The notes under the pieces are model-generated. The model was not told the DNA's origin, did not search any database, and saw only the letters and a list, made by a program, of their open reading frames with translations. DNA of 14,797 bases from Clostridiaceae bacterium. Lineage in GTDB: Bacteria; Bacillota; Clostridia; Oscillospirales; Acutalibacteraceae. This document shows, piece after piece, positions 1-6,218 of this stretch. The stretch lies in contig CAJGCL010000046.1 in assembly GCA_904501675.1 (NCBI GenBank), positions 1 through 14,797 of the forward strand, in the 5' to 3' direction. The position numbers were made by a program, and so were the translations under genes. The stretch's first letter is position 1; the number at the start of each line of letters is the position of its first letter.

Positions 1-29
1 CCATGCATAACGAAGAAACTCGAAATTAC

Positions 30-73
30 AAAAAAATCAAGTGTCCATAACTCAAATCCGTTATGAACACTCG
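30..73 (-). terminator. Intrinsic terminator of the tRNA-Pro unit
   Basis: On the minus strand a 14-bp stem (60-73 with 38-51, including G-U pairs) encloses an 8-base loop and is followed by a run of T at 36-30. It begins four bases past the encoded CCA of the tRNA, so it is well placed to end the tRNA transcript. Confidence 0.85.
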
Positions 74-76
74 ATA

Positions 77-153
77 TGGTCGGAGTGACAGGATTCGAAC
101 CTGCGGCCTCTTGGTCCCGAACCAAACGCTCTACCAAACTGAGCCACACCCCG
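77..153 (-). tRNA. tRNA-Pro (anticodon CGG)
   Basis: Read on the minus strand, this is a complete 77-base tRNA with an encoded 3' CCA. The acceptor arm CGGGGTG pairs with CACTCCG, with one G-U pair, and the discriminator is A. The D-arm contains GGCTCAG, the T-arm contains GGTTCGAATCC, and the anticodon loop TTCGGGA lies between TTTGG and CCAAG. This gives anticodon CGG, which reads the proline codon CCG. It has its own promoter about 240 bases upstream at 395-423 and its own terminator at 30-73. A broken copy of its 5' half lies upstream at 212-351 and would be co-transcribed with it. Confidence 0.96.
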
Positions 154-211
154 TTATTTATTCTAACTAATTCTGTTTATTTAATTCTTAAGACTGTCTT
201 TGTCGCGTTTT

Positions 212-351
212 CCAAACGCTCTTCCTGTTGTGGTTCCCGAAATTTTTGTTCGCTTCGCTTCGCAAAATTTCGACCACTGCCACTCCTTTTTCCTCGCTTC
301 TTCTGCCACTGGCAGCGCTCGGAAACGTCCCCAAACTGAGCCACACCCCCG
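212..351 (-). pseudogene. Remnant of a second tRNA-Pro 5' half, split by an insert
   Basis: Two blocks match the intact tRNA gene next door. Positions 331-351 repeat its acceptor/D-arm start with one extra C. Positions 212-225 repeat its D-arm to anticodon-stem segment at 122-135 with one mismatch. In the intact tRNA these blocks abut; here about 105 bases (226-330) separate them. The part 3' of the anticodon stem is missing, so no functional tRNA can form. The remnant lies between the promoter at 395-423 and the intact tRNA, so it would be in the primary transcript. Origin by tandem duplication followed by insertion is inferred. Confidence 0.7.
226..330. repeat. Hairpin-rich insert inside the tRNA remnant
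   Basis: This insert is more GC-rich than its flanks and has no credible ORF. It contains a large imperfect hairpin: GTGGT (230-234) pairs with ACCAC (273-277), and CGAAATTTT (238-246) pairs with AAAATTTCG (264-272). The loop is a repeated CTTCG motif. Further on is the short palindrome TGCCACTGGCA. Imperfect inverted arms (207-220 against 314-326) also frame it, partly inside the tRNA-like sequence. It resembles a small palindromic (REP/MITE-like) element, but no family is recognised. Confidence 0.5.
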
Positions 352-394
352 AAATTATTTAATTTGATGACAACTGCTTTTGCAAGCAGGTAAA

Positions 395-423
395 ATTATA
401 CTCCATATGTGTTATAAAATCAA
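395..423 (-). promoter_or_regulatory. Sigma-A promoter for the tRNA-Pro unit
   Basis: On the minus strand there is a -35 TTGATT (423-418), a 17-base spacer and a perfect -10 TATAAT (400-395). Transcription would start near 388 and run through the tRNA remnant into tRNA-Pro. The rest of the gap up to 529 is AT-rich with nothing else recognisable. Confidence 0.75.
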
Positions 424-529
424 GATTTATTTTAATAAAGTTGTATCGTATTAAAAAACATGGGTTTTTATGATTATATCATCGAAAATTATTACGTTTG
501 TGATTTTGATGTAATGGTTGATAGAAACA

Positions 530-558
530 TTGCAACGCAAAAACATTTGTGATATACT
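530..558 (+). promoter_or_regulatory. Sigma-A promoter of the metallophosphoesterase gene
   Basis: The -35 is TTGCAA (530-535), the spacer is 17 bases and the -10 is TATACT (553-558), preceded by TGA as an extended -10. Transcription would begin near 565. This rules out the ATG at 563 as a start and supports the ATG at 626, leaving a leader of about 60 bases. Confidence 0.7.
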
Positions 559-625
559 ATAAATGATTAAGCAATTTTTTTCTTTCGGTACAATTGCAGA
601 AAATCTTGAACGGAGATTCTATTTT

Positions 626-1774
626 ATGGATATTGAAAACAAAGTATATTCAACTACTGCGGAGCCGGTAAGGTTTAAAAAAGGAAAACTTCGCATTATA
701 CATATTACAGATACTCATTATGATTTTGATAATGTAGATGCTTCTGTGCGACTTCTTGAAGAAGCTTGCAAGAGAGAAAAGCCTGATTTGGCAATTGTAA
801 CAGGTGATAATGTAGATAATTTTGACGAGTGTACAGATACTAAAAAGCTTATAGACAAGCTTATGTCTGTTTTTGATGAACAGTGTATTCCTGTAGCAAT
901 AACCTTCGGTAACCATGATTCCGAAAGGGGAGCTATGTCCCGAGAAGAACTTATGGCACATTATAATACCCATAAGAGTTCTATTTCTGTAGATGATGGT
1001 GATGAACTTTCGGGTTGCGGAACATATAATATTCCTGTTTTATCATCAGATAGCGAAAAGGTAAAATTTAATATCTGGGTGTTTGATTCAAATGATTACG
1101 ATGAAGAAGGTCGCTATGGTTGTGTCCTTCCTGATCAGGTTGAGTGGTATAAAAAACGTTCCGATGAATTGGCTCAGGCTAATGGGGGAGAGAAGGTTTA
1201 TTCTCTTGCTTTTCAGCATATGATAGTTGCCGATGTTTACGATGCTCTTAAAAAGTCAAAAGTCAGAGTTCCTTTTTCATATAAGCATATGTATAACAAA
1301 AAAGAATTTTATTATTTCGATCCTAAAGGTACGAACTTTGGAACTCTTACGGAAACTCCGTGTTCAGGCTATCATAACTATGGTCAGTTTGAAGCAATGG
1401 TGGAAAAAGGTGATGTTCTTGCGATTTTTTCAGGTCATGACCACACAAATGGGTTTGGCGTAAGGCATAAGGGTATTGACATTTCAAACACTGTAAGTAC
1501 AAGGTATAACCGCGATAGATTCTCATCCCAGTACGGATACAGGATAATTGATGTTGATGAAAAAGATACATCTGTTTACACGAGTCGCGTGATGCATTGG
1601 TATAATATGTTTTCTGCTGAGGATGTAAAAATGTTAGAAAAATCAGGTGATGCTTTCGGTGCAGAACTCGCAAAAAATGTAAGATGTAACGGATTTAAGC
1701 AAAAACTTTTCCAAAGCTTTTTACTTGCGTTAGGTAGGTTATCATCATTAAGAAAAATATCATATCCGGACTGA
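626..1774 (+). CDS. Calcineurin-like metallophosphoesterase
   Basis: This 382-residue cytoplasmic protein has a dinuclear-metal phosphoesterase core. Visible metal-site motifs are DTH (D29, H31), GD (D61), GNHD (N96, H97), a His at 198 (FQHM) and GHDH (H271, H273), in the order usual for the family. No signal peptide or membrane segment is seen. The ATG at 626 is chosen because GGAG lies 10 bases upstream and the promoter at 530-558 starts transcription downstream of the in-frame ATG at 563. The overall layout, with a long insert before the FQH motif, resembles Dcr2/PAP28-type phosphatases. The substrate is unknown and the neighbours do not reveal it. It appears monocistronic, and no clear hairpin terminator follows it. 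Confidence 0.85.
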   Translation: MDIENKVYSTTAEPVRFKKGKLRIIHITDTHYDFDNVDASVRLLEEACKREKPDLAIVTGDNVDNFDECTDTKKLIDKLMSVFDEQCIPVAITFGNHDSERGAMSREELMAHYNTHKSSISVDDGDELSGCGTYNIPVLSSDSEKVKFNIWVFDSNDYDEEGRYGCVLPDQVEWYKKRSDELAQANGGEKVYSLAFQHMIVADVYDALKKSKVRVPFSYKHMYNKKEFYYFDPKGTNFGTLTETPCSGYHNYGQFEAMVEKGDVLAIFSGHDHTNGFGVRHKGIDISNTVSTRYNRDRFSSQYGYRIIDVDEKDTSVYTSRVMHWYNMFSAEDVKMLEKSGDAFGAELAKNVRCNGFKQKLFQSFLLALGRLSSLRKISYPD

Positions 1775-1790
1775 TTTTTTATTTAAATTA

Positions 1791-1819
1791 TTGACTTTAA
1801 TAAATTCAAGTGATAAAAT
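1791..1819 (+). promoter_or_regulatory. Sigma-A promoter of the T-box/paaK operon
   Basis: The -35 is TTGACT (1791-1796), the spacer is 17 bases and the -10 is TAAAAT (1814-1819) with an upstream TGA. It lies just before the first T-box leader helix, so the RNA would start near 1826. Confidence 0.7.
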
Positions 1820-1825
1820 ATCATT

Positions 1826-2095
1826 GTTAAATGCGTTTGAGCAGAAAGTAGTAACCATAGCAGATGCTTTAAGAGAGTTGCCGTTTGGTGCGAGGCAATA
1901 GGTGGAGCGGTGGTGAATTCCTTCTGTAAGCAGTGTCCCGAAAGAGTTTTGAGTAGGCGGCAACGGGCGTTCCCGTTACAGAACGAGAGTGTTAATTGAC
2001 ACTTGTTAAGGCCGTGTTTGCGAAAATGCGGTAAACTGAGGTGGTACCACGAAATATTCGTCCTCTGTATTCAAGTGAATGCAGAGGGCTTTTTG
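1826..2095 (+). promoter_or_regulatory. T-box riboswitch, specifier reads UUC (Phe)
   Basis: This leader RNA senses uncharged tRNA and controls read-through into paaK. Visible parts are as follows. In stem I, CAGAA (1842-1846) pairs with TTCTG (1922-1926) and ACCA (1854-1857) pairs with TGGT (1911-1914). They bracket a specifier loop with AGTAGTA on the 5' side and GAATTCC on the 3' side. By the usual GAA-specifier rule the codon is TTC (1918-1920), that is Phe. The distal AGAGAG and GGTGCGAG motifs lie at about 1871-1894. The T-box motif GAGGTGGTACCACG is at 2038-2051, and its TGGT bulge complements a tRNA ending in ACCA. The antiterminator GAGG/CCTC pairing competes with the terminator at 2062-2095. 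The T-box identity is certain; the Phe reading comes from hand folding. Confidence 0.93.
2062..2095 (+). terminator. T-box conditional terminator
   Basis: An 11-bp stem (2062-2072 with 2077-2087, one G-U pair) with loop AAGT is followed by GCTTTTTG. Its 5' arm CCTC (2062-2065) is the sequence that pairs with GAGG in the T-box antiterminator, so the two structures exclude each other. Confidence 0.88.
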
Positions 2096-2131
2096 CTTCT
2101 CTGCTGTCAGAAAAAAGAAAGGAAAACAAAA

Positions 2132-3439
2132 ATGGCACAGAATTATTATCAAAAAGAAATTGAAACAATGCCTGCTGAAGAAATGAAAAAGCTTCAATCA
2201 GAAAAGTTAGTAAAGCAGGTAAAACACGTTTACGAAAATGTGGAGTATTATCGCAACCTTATGGATGAGAAGGGTGTAAAGCCTGAAGATATCACGGGTA
2301 TTGAAGACCTTCATAAGCTCCCTTTTCTCTCAAAAGCAGATTTAAGAGATGCATATCCATATGGTCTTCTTGCCAAGCCTCTTTCAGAGTGTGTGCGTAT
2401 ACATTCAACATCAGGTACTACAGGTCGCAGAGTTGTGGCATTTTATACACAGCACGACGTCGACTTGTGGGAGGATTGCTGTGCGCGAGCTATTGTTGCC
2501 GCAGGTTGTGATAATGAAGATGTTTGTCAGGTTGCATATGGCTATGGACTTTTCACAGGCGGTGCAGGTCTCCATGGTGGCTCACACAAGGTAGGTAGTC
2601 TCACTCTTCCGATGTCTTCAGGTAATACAGAGCGTCAGATTCAGTTTATGATGGACCTTAAGGCAACTCTTCTTTGTTGCACACCTTCATATGCTGCGTA
2701 CATAGGCGAATCTCTTAAGGAACAGGGATATAAGCCCGAGGATATTCCGCTTAAGGCGGGTATTTTCGGTGCTGAGCCATGGACCGATGAAATGCGCCAT
2801 AATATAGAAGAAACTTTAGGTATAAAGGCGTACGATATTTATGGCCTTACAGAGACATCCGGTCCCGGTGTGGCTTTCGAATGCTGTGAGCAGACAGGTA
2901 TGCACATTAACGAGGACCATTTTTATGCAGAAATTATCGACCCTGAAACAGGTGAGGTGCTTCCTGAAGGTTCAAAGGGTGAGCTCGTGTTTACCGCACT
3001 TGATAAAGAGGCTTTCCCGCTTCTTCGTTACCGTACAAGAGATATATGTGTGCTTTCAAGAGAAAAATGTTCTTGTGGAAGAACACTTGTTAAAATGGCT
3101 AAGCCAATGGGCAGAACAGACGATATGCTTATTATCCGTGGTGTAAACGTATTCCCAAGCCAGATTGAAGCAGTACTTCTTAAAGAAGGCTACGAGCCTA
3201 ACTACCAGATTGTTGTTGATAGAGTAAGCAATAACGATACATTTGAAGTGAACGTTGAAATGACACCTGAGAAATTCACCGATAAGGTTAGTGATATTCT
3301 TGCAATGGAAAAATCACTTGCTAATGCTATGAAGATTATGCTTGGGATCAATCCTTCTGTTCATCTTGTTGCTCCAAAGAGCATTGCAAGAAGTGAAGGT
3401 AAGGCGGTACGTGTTGTAGATAAGCGTAAGCTTATATAA
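2132..3439 (+). CDS. paaK: Phenylacetate-CoA ligase (PaaK family)
   Basis: This 435-residue cytoplasmic ANL-superfamily enzyme activates an aryl acid, typically phenylacetate, with ATP and CoA to the acyl-CoA. Visible motifs are the P-loop TSGTTG (93-98), YGLTE (237-241), YRTRD (300-304), the hinge GRTDD (327-331) followed by IIRGVNVFPSQIE, and a C-terminal SEGK with the presumed catalytic Lys at 424. Cys306, Cys313 and Cys315 sit just after YRTRD. The start at 2132 has AAAGGA 8 bases upstream and gives the usual family length. A longer reading from 2003 would run through the T-box terminator. An ACT gene follows after 17 bases. Phe-specific T-box control suggests a role in phenylalanine/phenylpyruvate-derived acids. 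The exact acid (phenylacetate, indoleacetate or another aryl acid) cannot be told. Confidence 0.93.
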   Translation: MAQNYYQKEIETMPAEEMKKLQSEKLVKQVKHVYENVEYYRNLMDEKGVKPEDITGIEDLHKLPFLSKADLRDAYPYGLLAKPLSECVRIHSTSGTTGRRVVAFYTQHDVDLWEDCCARAIVAAGCDNEDVCQVAYGYGLFTGGAGLHGGSHKVGSLTLPMSSGNTERQIQFMMDLKATLLCCTPSYAAYIGESLKEQGYKPEDIPLKAGIFGAEPWTDEMRHNIEETLGIKAYDIYGLTETSGPGVAFECCEQTGMHINEDHFYAEIIDPETGEVLPEGSKGELVFTALDKEAFPLLRYRTRDICVLSREKCSCGRTLVKMAKPMGRTDDMLIIRGVNVFPSQIEAVLLKEGYEPNYQIVVDRVSNNDTFEVNVEMTPEKFTDKVSDILAMEKSLANAMKIMLGINPSVHLVAPKSIARSEGKAVRVVDKRKLI

Positions 3440-3456
3440 TCAAGGAGGGTTTTGTT

Positions 3457-3888
3457 ATGTCAATTAATCAGTTAACTGTTTTTGTTGAAAATAAGCAGGG
3501 TGCAATGGTTTCAATTACAGATACACTTGCACAGAATAATGTTAATCTCAGAGCTCTTTCAATTGCGGAAACACAGGATTTCGGTATCCTCCGTCTTATT
3601 GTAAATGATGAAAAAAGCGCTCTTGAGGCTCTTACTGAAAAAGATTATCTTATTAAAAATACAGAGGTTGTAGGCGTTAAAATCGGTGATGCACCAGGGA
3701 AACTTACATCAGCTCTCGGTGTACTTGATAAGGCAGGCATAAATGTTGAATATATGTATGCATTTATGGCGCGTACAGAAAAACACGCTTACGTTGTACT
3801 CCGCGTTGAAGATAATGATGCTGCCGAAAAGGTTCTTGAGGATGCAGGCTTCCACCTTATAACAGACGCAGATATAAAGAAACTTTAA
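3457..3888 (+). CDS. Tandem ACT-domain protein
   Basis: This 143-residue protein consists of two ACT modules: about residues 4-70 (LTVFVENKQGAMVSITDTL...) and about 72-143 (VVGVKIGDAPGKLTSALGVL...). Each opens with the beta strand followed by a small-residue turn and helix typical of ACT amino-acid-binding domains. There is no catalytic domain, so it is probably a stand-alone amino-acid sensor or regulatory subunit. Its start has a strong AAGGAGGG 7 bases upstream and lies 17 bases after paaK, so both share the Phe T-box transcript. ACT proteins of this size commonly accompany paaK in Clostridia and archaea. Binding of an aromatic amino acid and modulation of PaaK are inferred. A terminator closes the gene at 3899-3931. 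Confidence 0.9.
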   Translation: MSINQLTVFVENKQGAMVSITDTLAQNNVNLRALSIAETQDFGILRLIVNDEKSALEALTEKDYLIKNTEVVGVKIGDAPGKLTSALGVLDKAGINVEYMYAFMARTEKHAYVVLRVEDNDAAEKVLEDAGFHLITDADIKKL

Positions 3889-3898
3889 TGATAAAAAT

Positions 3899-3931
3899 AA
3901 TGCCGGCAGCCTGTAGGTTGACGGCATTTTT
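3899..3931 (+). terminator. Intrinsic terminator after the ACT gene
   Basis: AATGCCG (3899-3905) pairs with CGGCATT (3922-3928), closing a 16-base loop region, and a short T tract follows. It sits only 16 bases before the next ATG, so read-through may feed the downstream gene. Confidence 0.7.
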
Positions 3932-3946
3932 ATAAAGGGTGATTTT

Positions 3947-4810
3947 ATGTATAAGCAGAAACTTTGCCTGTCTACATGCGGTACATATGGTATTTCCGAG
4001 GTGGAACAAATCCGTCTTTTCAAAAAAGTCGGATTTGAAGGCTTCAATGTTCTTTGGGGTTATATGATGGATGATACTGTTCGTGAATGCGCCCGAGTTG
4101 CCAAGGAAGAGGGTATGATATTCCAATCAATCCACGCACCATGGAATATGTGTGGTGATATGTGGGACCCTGATTGTCAGGACGATGCAAAAGAGGGGAT
4201 TGAGCAGCTTAAACATTGCCTTGACCTTTGTAAAGAATGCGGTGTGCCAATTATGGTCTGCCATGTTTACGTGGGCTTTGATGAAGAATATATTCCTACC
4301 GAAATCGGTATTGAAAACTATGGTAAGGTTATTGATTATGCTGAAAGCATAGGTGTAAAAATAGCCTTTGAAAACACCGAGGGTGAGGTTTACCTTAAAG
4401 CGGTGCTTGATAGATATGGGGATAGAGAGTGTGTAGGTTTCTGTTGGGATAGCGGCCACGAGATGTGTTACAATTTCTCACAAAATCTTCTTGCACAGTA
4501 TGGTCATCTTCTTATTGCTACCCATATAAACGATAATTTGGGTGTGAAGGATTATAACGGTAAAATTTTCTGGCACGATGATTTGCATCTTTTACCGTTT
4601 GATGGTATCGCAGATTGGGATGAGCTGACAAATAGAATTGTTGATTGCGGATACGACGATATACTTACATTTGAGCTTAACAATAAATCAAAGCCAAACC
4701 GCCACGAAAACGATAAATACGATAAAATGCCTATAGAAGAATATGTAAGCGAAGCGTATGCACGTGCTTGCAAAATAGCTACAATGATAAACAACAAGAG
4801 AAATAAGTAA
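3947..4810 (+). CDS. Sugar-phosphate isomerase/epimerase-like TIM-barrel protein
   Basis: This 287-residue protein belongs to the xylose-isomerase-like / AP-endonuclease-2 superfamily, which has a cytoplasmic beta/alpha barrel with a divalent metal. Candidate metal or active-site residues occur in order: H63 (SIHAPW), H106 (VCHVYVG), E142 (AFENTEG), D168 and H171 (WDSGHE), H193 (THIND), D212/H214 (DDLHLLP) and E243 (FELNN). Both strand-end glutamates expected of an isomerase or epimerase are present. The ATG at 3947 has a weak AAAGGGTGA upstream that follows directly on the previous terminator, and no separate promoter is evident. It could rely on read-through from the paaK operon. The substrate is unknown. 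An endonuclease IV role is unlikely because the motifs suit the sugar enzymes better. Confidence 0.8.
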   Translation: MYKQKLCLSTCGTYGISEVEQIRLFKKVGFEGFNVLWGYMMDDTVRECARVAKEEGMIFQSIHAPWNMCGDMWDPDCQDDAKEGIEQLKHCLDLCKECGVPIMVCHVYVGFDEEYIPTEIGIENYGKVIDYAESIGVKIAFENTEGEVYLKAVLDRYGDRECVGFCWDSGHEMCYNFSQNLLAQYGHLLIATHINDNLGVKDYNGKIFWHDDLHLLPFDGIADWDELTNRIVDCGYDDILTFELNNKSKPNRHENDKYDKMPIEEYVSEAYARACKIATMINNKRNK

Positions 4811-4852
4811 AAAAAGAGCCGATGTTCATTTTTGAACATCGGCTCATAATTT
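4811..4852. terminator. Bidirectional terminator between convergent genes
   Basis: A perfect 13-bp stem (4816-4828 with 4833-4845, loop TTTT) is flanked by an A run on the left and TAATTTTT on the right. It can therefore end both the TIM-barrel gene (+) and fucO (-). Confidence 0.9.
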
Positions 4853-4864
4853 TTATTATGAACA

Positions 4865-6013
4865 TTAAAGAAGTGCTCTGTAGAGTGCTGCAATTTCTTC
4901 AACGCTTGTGTCTCTTGGGTTACCAGGACGGCAAGCATCTGCAAATGCGCTTTCAGCAAGGAACTGAACATCTTCATCCTTAAGGATTTCCTTAAGGTCT
5001 GCAGGAATACCAACCTTCTTGTTAAGGTCTGCAACTGCCTGAACAGCAGCTTTTCGTGCATCTTCAATGCTCATAGCATCCGTGCCTTCAACGCCCATAG
5101 CCTTTGCAATATCGCGATATTTATCGCCTGTGCAGCATGCATTGTATTCCATGATTGATGGAAGAAGAATAGCGTTTGCTACACCGTGAGGTGTATCGTA
5201 AAGAGCGCCAAGACCATGAGCCATACTGTGAACAATACCAAGGCCTACGTTTGAGAAGCCCTGACCAGCAATGTACTGAGCAAGAGCCATACCTTCTCTG
5301 CCTTCAGGTGTGTTTTCGCAAGCACCAGGAAGATGCTTCGCAATAAGCTCAATAGCCTTGAGATGGAACATATCTGTCATTTCCCAAGCGCCTTTTGTGA
5401 TATAGCCTTCAATAGCGTGGGTAAGAGCGTCCATACCTGTTGATGCTGTAAGGCCTTTTGGCATTGAAGCCATCATATCAGGGTCAACAACTGCAACCTC
5501 AGGAATATCATGTACGTCAACGCAAACGAACTTACGCTTCTTCTCAACGTCTGTAATAACATAGTTGATTGTAACCTCAGCTGCTGTACCTGCTGTTGTT
5601 GGAACTGCGATTGTGAAAACTGCATGGTTCTTTGTAGGTGCAACGCCTTCAAGGCTTCTTACGTCTGCAAACTCTGGGTTTTCAATGATAATACCAACTG
5701 CTTTTGCAGTATCCATTGCAGAACCGCCACCGATAGCGATAATGCAATCTGCGCCACTTGCCTTATATGCTTCAACGCCAGCAAGAACGTTTTCGATTGT
5801 TGGGTTTGCTTTGATTTCGCTGAAAATCACATAAGGATATGAAGCCTTATCAAGTAAGTCTGTAACCTTTGCAGTTACGCCGAATTTGATAAGGTCAGGG
5901 TCTGAGCAAACAAATGCTTTCTTAAAGCCACGGCCTTCAAGCTCTGGGAGAATATTCTCTACAGCACCTTTACCGTGATATGAAATTGTGTTTAATACAA
6001 TACGATTTGCCAT
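4865..6013 (-). CDS. fucO: Lactaldehyde reductase / 1,2-propanediol oxidoreductase
   Basis: This 382-residue iron-dependent group III alcohol dehydrogenase has the same length as Escherichia coli FucO and is strikingly like it from memory (MANR start, NPEFADVRSLEG, EVTINYVITD, KFVCVD-HDIP, DALTHAIEGYIT, NVGLG-VH-MAH-LGA). It reduces lactaldehyde to 1,2-propanediol with NADH and disposes of reducing power from deoxysugars. The NAD motif is GGGSAMD (95-101). The iron ligands are D195, H199, H262 and H276, with H266 also conserved. The start at 6013 is chosen because AAGGAGG lies 8 bases upstream; an in-frame ATG 45 bases earlier has no such site. No fucose or rhamnose genes flank it, so a more general aldehyde/alcohol fermentative role is possible. 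Confidence 0.92.
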   Translation of the reverse strand: MANRIVLNTISYHGKGAVENILPELEGRGFKKAFVCSDPDLIKFGVTAKVTDLLDKASYPYVIFSEIKANPTIENVLAGVEAYKASGADCIIAIGGGSAMDTAKAVGIIIENPEFADVRSLEGVAPTKNHAVFTIAVPTTAGTAAEVTINYVITDVEKKRKFVCVDVHDIPEVAVVDPDMMASMPKGLTASTGMDALTHAIEGYITKGAWEMTDMFHLKAIELIAKHLPGACENTPEGREGMALAQYIAGQGFSNVGLGIVHSMAHGLGALYDTPHGVANAILLPSIMEYNACCTGDKYRDIAKAMGVEGTDAMSIEDARKAAVQAVADLNKKVGIPADLKEILKDEDVQFLAESAFADACRPGNPRDTSVEEIAALYRALL

Positions 6014-6046
6014 CGTAAAAACCTCCTTAAGGTTATTTTTGAAAAC

Positions 6047-6074
6047 ATTATACACCATATTCTTTGTGAAATCA
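6047..6074 (-). promoter_or_regulatory. Probable promoter of fucO
   Basis: The minus strand shows a perfect -10 TATAAT (6052-6047) preceded by TG, with a weak -35-like TGATTT 16 bases upstream (6074-6069). An extended -10 promoter is plausible. The RNA would carry a leader of about 25-30 bases before the ribosome binding site. Confidence 0.55.
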
Positions 6075-6148
6075 TTAACAATTTTTGAAAAAATTTATTT
6101 TTGGAGGTATAAACAAATTTTAACTTTAAAAACCTTACAATATGTCTA

Positions 6149-6177
6149 TTGTTTTAAGATTTTTACCGTGATATACT
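6149..6177 (+). promoter_or_regulatory. Promoter of the GH125 gene
   Basis: The -35 is TTGTTT (6149-6154), the spacer is 17 bases and the extended -10 is TGATATACT (the TATACT hexamer is 6172-6177). The extended -10 is the same as at the metallophosphoesterase promoter. It lies about 40 bases before the start codon and diverges from fucO. Confidence 0.65.
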
Positions 6178-6218
6178 TGGAAAATAATAGAAGAAATCGC
6201 TTCTGATGGGAGATTTAT

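Noticed and set aside
251..263. CTTCG repeats as a CRISPR or tandem-repeat array
   Set aside because: They are only two or three short copies in the loop of a hairpin, without spacers.
76..339. An 87-residue plus-strand ORF across the tRNA region
   Set aside because: It runs antisense through the intact tRNA-Pro and the tRNA remnant, has no ribosome binding site and gives a composition unlike the real genes.
563..625. A longer N-terminus for the metallophosphoesterase
   Set aside because: The promoter at 530-558 would start RNA at about 565, after this ATG, and no ribosome binding site precedes it. The ATG at 626 has GGAG.
1775..1790. A terminator after the metallophosphoesterase gene
   Set aside because: There is a T run (TGATTTTTTAT) but no stable hairpin before it.
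2003..2131. 43 additional N-terminal residues on PaaK
   Set aside because: This stretch is the T-box antiterminator and terminator. The start at 2132 has a ribosome binding site and gives the normal family length.
4552..5067. A 171-residue minus-strand ORF spanning the 4811-4852 terminator
   Set aside because: It overlaps two well-supported genes and a perfect hairpin terminator, and has no recognisable domain.
5510..5842. Cys-rich plus-strand ORFs inside fucO
   Set aside because: The many Cys codons are the antisense of Ala/Thr-rich fucO codons. There is no ribosome binding site, and the frame is a shadow.
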